8,413 nucleotides of DNA from an uncultured Candidatus Saccharibacteria bacterium. Its GTDB lineage: Bacteria > Patescibacteria > Saccharimonadia > Saccharimonadales > UBA10212. The notes below the pieces were generated by a model. It searched no databases. It had not been told where the DNA came from and worked only from the letters and a program-made list of their open reading frames with translations. The translations under genes and the position numbers were made by a program. This document shows positions 4,755-8,413 of this stretch, piece after piece (within the stretch, counting starts at the first letter, position 1; the number at the start of each line of letters is the position of its first letter). The DNA lies in NCBI GenBank assembly GCA_946478715.1, contig CAMLDA010000020.1:1-8413 (forward strand), read 5' to 3'.

Positions 4755-6932
4755 ATGTTTGAAAAGATCGCCCGGTTTTCCGTCAAGTTCCGCTGGCTGA
4801 TTATTATCTTCTGGATTGCTGTTATACCGCTGGCGATACAGAACTTTCCAAAGATTAGCGATGTAGAAAAGAATGACGTTTCGGATTTTTTGCCGGCCAA
4901 AGTCCAAACCAACAAAGCATCTAAATTAGAAAAAGCTTTTGAACGCAAGAATACCGCCACCAGCACTGATTTGGTAGTGTACCGGGATAACGAACGCCTG
5001 ACAGGGCAGGATGCCGCGGCCGTTTCACGGCTTTCCGGGAATATCCAAAAAGTAGCGGACGTAACGGAAGTCCGTAATCTTGGAATCAGCGCCGACGGAC
5101 AGGCTCAGCAACTGCTGGTAGGTATCACCGGGGCCGGGTTTGGCGAACAGATAACTCAGATAATAGATAATATCCGCACGGCTATGAAGAGTACACCCTT
5201 GCCGGCAGGACTGCACGCTAACATGGCCGGGGAGCTGGCCGCGAGCGTGGACCAGCAAAACGCAAACCAGAGCGGCCAGAATAAAACCGAGATTTATACG
5301 GTTATTCTGATTCTTGTGCTGCTGTTGCTGGTTTTCCGCTCGGTGCTGGCGCCGATAGTGACATTGGTGCCTGCTGGCCTTGCGCTGCTTCTTTCTCAGC
5401 CGGTCATCGCGGAAGCTACTAAGATAGGCGTCAAGGTGGGGTTTATTACCCAGATTCTGTTGATTGTACTGATACTGGGAGCAGGGACGGATTACGGGCT
5501 GTTTTTGGTGTTCCGGACGCGTGAAGAATTAAGGGCGGGCCACAGTCCCAAAGAAGCGGTGGTAAGAGCGCTATCGCGTGTGGGCGAGGCTATAACGTTC
5601 TCTGCCCTTACTGTTATTGCCGCACTGCTGACGCTTCTGCTGGCCAGCTTTGGCCTATACCAAGGCTTGGGCCCGGCGCTTGCCATCGGCCTGGCCATAA
5701 TGCTGCTGATGGGCCTGACATTTTTGCCGGCCGTGCTTTCTATTTTGGGCCGCGCCGTATTCTGGCCGTCAAAGACCCATAAACGCGAAGTCAAATTCGG
5801 CCTGTGGGGACGCATGGCTGACGGTGCCATAAAACACGCCAAACTTGTGCTGGTGCTGGGGGTAGTGGTTTTTGGGATTTTGAGCGCCGGGCTTATAGGT
5901 TACAAGTCGGCCGGCTTTGGCAATCAGCCGCCGCCCAGCGGCAGTGATTCGGCGCGCGGTCAGGCCGCGCTTGCCAAGCACTTTCCGGCCGCCAATTCCA
6001 ATCCCGATGTATTGCTGCTGCATTTTGATATCCCGATTTGGAATGACTTAACAAAACTGCAGACCGCGCAGACGAAACTATCTGATTCAGAAGTGTTCGC
6101 GGCGGTAAGCGGGCCGCTGAACTTAAACGGCGCCCATCTGACCACGGAGCAGCTTGCCCAGATTCACCAAGGCGACAACCTGCCGGCCCAGCAGGCTCTT
6201 GGCCAATTCATAAGTCCTGACGGAAGGACCATACAGTTTTACGCGCTTATGAAAGCCGGCCCCACTGGAAGCGCAACAGCCATGCGGGCTACCCCTGCAG
6301 CCAGAGCTGAACTGGCCGCCGTAGCCAGGGCCGTAGGCGCGGACGATAACGGCGTGCTGGGAACAGATTCCGTTGCGTACGATATAAACCAGGTCCAAAA
6401 CTCAGACTTAAAGAAGATTATCCCGGTGGTTCTGGTGCTTATAGGCGTCCTGCTGGCTGTTATGCTGCGCAGCCTAGTCGCGCCGTGGTACCTGATAGCA
6501 ACGGTCGGATTAAGTTATGTCGCCAGCTTGGGATTCGCGATGTACATCTTCGTGCATTTTCTTAATCAGGACGGACTGAATTTTGTACTGCCGTTCCTGC
6601 TGTTCATATTCGGCATGGCGCTGGGGCAGGACTATAACATTCTGGTAATGAGCCGGATCCGTGAAGAAGCCCATCATGAAAAAACACTTTTCGCGGCCGT
6701 CACCAAAGCCATAGGCATAACCGGCACCACGGTGACATCGGCCGGGCTGATATTGGCCGGCACCTTCAGCATATTGGGGCTGGTCGGCGGCAACACCCAG
6801 GTGGAGCAGATAGGATTCGGCGTTGCGTTTGCCATTCTGCTTGATACTTTCTTTGTAAGAACCCTTTTGGTGCCCTCCATTGTCGCCCTTCTGGGCAAGT
6901 GGAACTGGTGGCCTTCCAAGCTGTCAAAGTAG
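4755..6932 (+). CDS. MMPL/RND-superfamily membrane transporter
   Basis: This 725-residue integral membrane protein belongs to the MMPL family of proton-driven exporters, known from mycobacterial MmpL and actinobacterial YdfJ-like proteins. Transported substrates in the family include lipids and hydrophobic compounds; the substrate here is unknown. The two-fold layout is complete. There is a first membrane helix at about 14-30 and an extracytoplasmic domain at 31-178. A helix bundle follows at about 180-335, then a loop, a helix at about 363-382, a second extracytoplasmic domain at 383-553, and a second bundle at 555-713. Both halves keep the Asp-Tyr pair of the family's proton relay, GAGTDYGLFLVFR (242-254, Asp246-Tyr247) and GMALGQDYNILVMSR (620-634, Asp626-Tyr627). 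The protein ends KWNWWPSKLSK, a common MMPL tail. The start has no ribosome site but a -10 box 7 nt upstream. It is the largest native-looking gene here; the FMN-binding genes follow 62 nt later on the same strand. Confidence 0.93.
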   Translation: MFEKIARFSVKFRWLIIIFWIAVIPLAIQNFPKISDVEKNDVSDFLPAKVQTNKASKLEKAFERKNTATSTDLVVYRDNERLTGQDAAAVSRLSGNIQKVADVTEVRNLGISADGQAQQLLVGITGAGFGEQITQIIDNIRTAMKSTPLPAGLHANMAGELAASVDQQNANQSGQNKTEIYTVILILVLLLLVFRSVLAPIVTLVPAGLALLLSQPVIAEATKIGVKVGFITQILLIVLILGAGTDYGLFLVFRTREELRAGHSPKEAVVRALSRVGEAITFSALTVIAALLTLLLASFGLYQGLGPALAIGLAIMLLMGLTFLPAVLSILGRAVFWPSKTHKREVKFGLWGRMADGAIKHAKLVLVLGVVVFGILSAGLIGYKSAGFGNQPPPSGSDSARGQAALAKHFPAANSNPDVLLLHFDIPIWNDLTKLQTAQTKLSDSEVFAAVSGPLNLNGAHLTTEQLAQIHQGDNLPAQQALGQFISPDGRTIQFYALMKAGPTGSATAMRATPAARAELAAVARAVGADDNGVLGTDSVAYDINQVQNSDLKKIIPVVLVLIGVLLAVMLRSLVAPWYLIATVGLSYVASLGFAMYIFVHFLNQDGLNFVLPFLLFIFGMALGQDYNILVMSRIREEAHHEKTLFAAVTKAIGITGTTVTSAGLILAGTFSILGLVGGNTQVEQIGFGVAFAILLDTFFVRTLLVPSIVALLGKWNWWPSKLSK

Positions 6933-6980
6933 ACTCCCTGCAAAATCTACACACTAAGCTTTATCTCAGATCCCATCTGC

Positions 6981-6986
6981 TAAACT
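6981..6986 (+). promoter_or_regulatory. -10 box before the first FMN-binding gene
   Basis: TAAACT is followed by 8 nt and the ATG at 6995, with no ribosome site. The identical hexamer at the identical distance precedes the paralogous gene (7499-7504). No convincing -35 is visible. Confidence 0.4.
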
Positions 6987-6994
6987 GGTCGGAC

Positions 6995-7444
6995 ATGAGA
7001 AAAAGCATAGTCATCATAGCGGCGGTAGCCATTATAGGAATCCTGGGAATGGCCGCCAAATCACACCATCGGGACGGGGTTCCTTTGACTGCTCCCAGCT
7101 CATCATCTTCGCCGGCCGCAGCGCCGATTGCCGCCAGGCAGCAAGCCGCCACGGCCGTGTATAAGGACGGCACTTACAGCGGCGCTAGCGAATTTACTCC
7201 TTATGGCACAGTCCGGATCGCCGTTGTGGTCAGCGGCGGCAAAATCACTAATGTGGACTTTCTGCAAATGCCCTCCGATATGGGACATTCACGGGAGGTG
7301 ACAACTTTTGCAGAGCCTTACCTGAAGGATGAAACCATACAGAGCCAGAATTCCAATATCCAGTTCGTATCCGGAGCTACTACTACGAGTGCAGCGTACG
7401 AACAATCTCTGCAGGCGGCGCTGGATAAAGCGGTTATAAGCTAG
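6995..7444 (+). CDS. Membrane-anchored FMN-binding-domain protein, paralog 1
   Basis: This 149-residue protein has one N-terminal hydrophobic helix (residues 4-20, IVIIAAVAIIGILGMAA), a low-complexity Ser/Ala/Pro linker (28-54), and an FMN_bind domain (about 56-146) of the NqrC/RnfG type. The domain is expected to carry FMN covalently on the last Thr of SGAT in SGATTTS (126-132), added by ApbE, and to pass single electrons. Other conserved marks are YKDGTYSG (56-63), GGKITNVDFLQMPSD (81-95) and the closing AYEQSLQAALDKA. The position three residues before the motif Ser is Gln123, whereas paralog 2 and the usual D-x-x-[ST]-G-A-[ST] target have Asp. An in-frame ATG at 6899 lies inside the transporter gene and would precede the hydrophobic helix with 32 polar residues, so it was rejected. 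The domain is 62/93 identical to paralog 2 without gaps. Confidence 0.88.
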   Translation: MRKSIVIIAAVAIIGILGMAAKSHHRDGVPLTAPSSSSSPAAAPIAARQQAATAVYKDGTYSGASEFTPYGTVRIAVVVSGGKITNVDFLQMPSDMGHSREVTTFAEPYLKDETIQSQNSNIQFVSGATTTSAAYEQSLQAALDKAVIS

Positions 7445-7498
7445 CGCGCCTTTGACGGCCGGCACCTTCTGATATCGGCTCCGTAAAGCGGGACCTGG

Positions 7499-7504
7499 TA
7501 AACT
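7499..7504 (+). promoter_or_regulatory. -10 box before the second FMN-binding gene
   Basis: TAAACT is followed by 8 nt (TAAAGAGT) and the ATG at 7513. The AAAGAG within that spacer is too close to the ATG to be a good ribosome site. It is the same arrangement as upstream of paralog 1. Confidence 0.4.
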
Positions 7505-7512
7505 TAAAGAGT

Positions 7513-7956
7513 ATGAGAAGAGGAGTAGTAATCATCCTTGCGGTGGCTATTATAGGCATTCTTGGCATCTACGCCGGAGGCCGCAAAGATAAGCCGTCAG
7601 CGCTTGGAGCGGGCTCTGGCTTTTCCACTGGAAACCCGGACGCAGCTTCTGGTACCGGCGGTACTGCAAACTATAAAGACGGTACATATACAGGCGACGC
7701 CATAGACAGCCCTTACGGTACTGTCCAGGTCGGGGCGGTGGTTGCCGGCGGAAAAATCACGGATGTTGATTTTCTGCAGATGCCGAGCGATCGCGGCCAC
7801 ACCCAGGAGGTTACCGCTTTTTCCGAGCCTCTGCTCAAGCAGGATACCCTTAAAAAGCAGAGCGCCCATATCGATTTTGTTTCGGGCGCCACCACTACCA
7901 GCGAAGCCTACGAACAGTCGCTGCAATCGGCCTTAGATAAAGCCGCGACAAGCTAG
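7513..7956 (+). CDS. Membrane-anchored FMN-binding-domain protein, paralog 2
   Basis: This 147-residue protein repeats the design of the preceding gene. It has an N-terminal helix (residues 5-21, VVIILAVAIIGILGIYA), a Gly/Ser-rich linker (29-52), and an FMN_bind domain (about 54-144). The flavinylation site is complete: DFVSGATTTS (121-130) matches D-x-x-S-G-A-T, with Thr127 the expected FMN-carrying residue. Conserved neighbours are YKDGTYTG (54-61) and GGKITDVDFLQMPSD (79-93). Positive charges sit on both sides of the membrane helix (RR before, RKDK after), so sequence does not settle which side the domain faces; extracytoplasmic is usual for the family. The gene lies 68 nt after paralog 1 and 6 nt before apbE, which suggests that the modifying enzyme is translated from the same message. 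The hydrophobic helix and domain are conserved between paralogs while the linkers have diverged. Confidence 0.9.
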   Translation: MRRGVVIILAVAIIGILGIYAGGRKDKPSALGAGSGFSTGNPDAASGTGGTANYKDGTYTGDAIDSPYGTVQVGAVVAGGKITDVDFLQMPSDRGHTQEVTAFSEPLLKQDTLKKQSAHIDFVSGATTTSEAYEQSLQSALDKAATS

Positions 7957-7962
7957 TTACCT

Positions 7963-8413
7963 ATGAGACTTACCAGACATATCATGGGAATGCCTATCAG
8001 CCTCGATATACCAGGCGCCGAACCGGACGTATTTGAGGCCGCTTTTGAGCGGCTGATTGAAATCGATAACGTGTTCAGTACCTATAAACCGGACAGCGAG
8101 GTATCCCGGTTCGGCCGGGGCGAACTTAAAGAAAAGGATATAAGCGACGAACTTAAATCCGTGATTAAAGCCAGCAAAGATGCCGAACGGCTGACTGGCG
8201 GCTATTTTTCGGCTTGGGCGGGGGGAGTCTTTGACCCGTCAGGCTATGTAAAAGGGTGGGCAATCGCAGAAGCCGGGGAGGTTATTGAAAGCAGCGGTTA
8301 TAAGACGTACTGCCTGGGCGCCGGCGGAGATATACTGGCGCGTTCGGACAGCGGCAGGCTATGGAATATAGGCATCCAGGATCCTTTGGACCGCGGTAAA
8401 ATACTTAACAAGG
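7963..8413 (+). CDS. apbE: FAD:protein FMN transferase, N-terminal part, cut by the window end
   Basis: The first 150 residues of ApbE are present. The enzyme splits FAD and attaches FMN covalently to Thr/Ser in the SGAT motif of FMN-binding domains, using Mg2+. Recognisable family segments in order are HIMGMPISLDI (6-16), the N-terminal MG motif region; FSTYKPDSEVSRF (38-50); TGGYFS (78-83); FDPSGYVKGWA (90-100), the DPSG-x-VKGWA motif; GAGGDI (119-124); and WNIGIQDP (134-141). The remainder of the protein, usually about 100 or more further residues, lies beyond the window. There is no signal peptide or lipobox: the MG motif begins at residue 8, so this enzyme looks cytoplasmic. It starts 6 nt after the stop of FMN-binding paralog 2 and has no clear ribosome site, which points to translational coupling. 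The two upstream proteins are its obvious substrates. Confidence 0.93.
   Translation, partial: MRLTRHIMGMPISLDIPGAEPDVFEAAFERLIEIDNVFSTYKPDSEVSRFGRGELKEKDISDELKSVIKASKDAERLTGGYFSAWAGGVFDPSGYVKGWAIAEAGEVIESSGYKTYCLGAGGDILARSDSGRLWNIGIQDPLDRGKILNK

Noticed and set aside
6899..6994. Upstream in-frame start for FMN-binding paralog 1
   Set aside because: It lies within the transporter coding region; the paralog at 7513 starts at the equivalent of 6995 (MRR.../MRK...).
7452..7480. TTGACG (7452-7457) as the -35 for FMN-binding paralog 2
   Set aside because: It is a good -35 match, but there is no -10 at 16-18 bp, and the TAAACT box is 41 bp away.
1..8413. Alternative genetic code with TGA read as glycine, as in some Candidate Phyla Radiation lineages
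   Set aside because: No conserved protein here needs an in-frame TGA to be complete, and the native genes end cleanly at TAA or TAG with family-typical C-termini. The single TGA stop follows a full-length frame and precedes a strong hairpin.
1..8413. CRISPR array, tRNA, rRNA or insertion sequence
   Set aside because: I saw no regularly spaced repeats, cloverleaf-type segments or transposase-like frames; the spacers are short and accounted for by promoter and terminator elements.

Overview
The window looks like a chromosomal piece of a bacterium of roughly 50% G+C that uses the standard genetic code. All coding frames read through without in-frame stops. Stops are TAG or TAA everywhere except in one compositionally odd gene, which ends in TGA. 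Short intergenic gaps, -10 boxes placed 6-8 nt before several start codons, and an MMPL exporter beside FMN-binding proteins and ApbE would fit a Candidate Phyla Radiation lineage such as Saccharibacteria. That placement is my impression from gene style, not a demonstrated assignment.

Layout. Bases 1-102 hold the last 33 codons of a gene that resembles the C-terminus of the recombination factor RarA, followed by a promoter-like element and a hairpin/T-tract terminator. Bases 285-2117 encode a 610-residue putative lipoprotein of unknown function. Its G+C content and codon use are far above those of every neighbour, and hairpins follow it. Bases 2242-3620 carry two minus-strand genes, a FabG-like short-chain dehydrogenase and a PhnB-type VOC protein. 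Bases 3710-4629 hold two unrecognised convergent genes whose stop codons interlock in four bases. A divergent promoter region follows (4630-4754), with a small palindrome, and then a 725-residue MMPL/RND-type transporter (4755-6932).

The right end (6995-8413) is a flavinylation cluster. Two paralogous membrane-anchored FMN-binding-domain proteins, each with an SGATTTS flavinylation motif, are followed 6 nt later by apbE, which runs off the window. ApbE transfers FMN from FAD onto such motifs, so enzyme and substrates are encoded together. The likely output is a one-electron redox relay at the membrane; its electron donor and acceptor are not visible here.

The strongest points for a second look are the GC-rich lipoprotein island with a 10-bp direct repeat on either side, the flavinylation cluster, and the recurring -10-to-ATG spacing that predicts leaderless mRNAs. 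No tRNA, rRNA, CRISPR array, transposase or integrase is visible.
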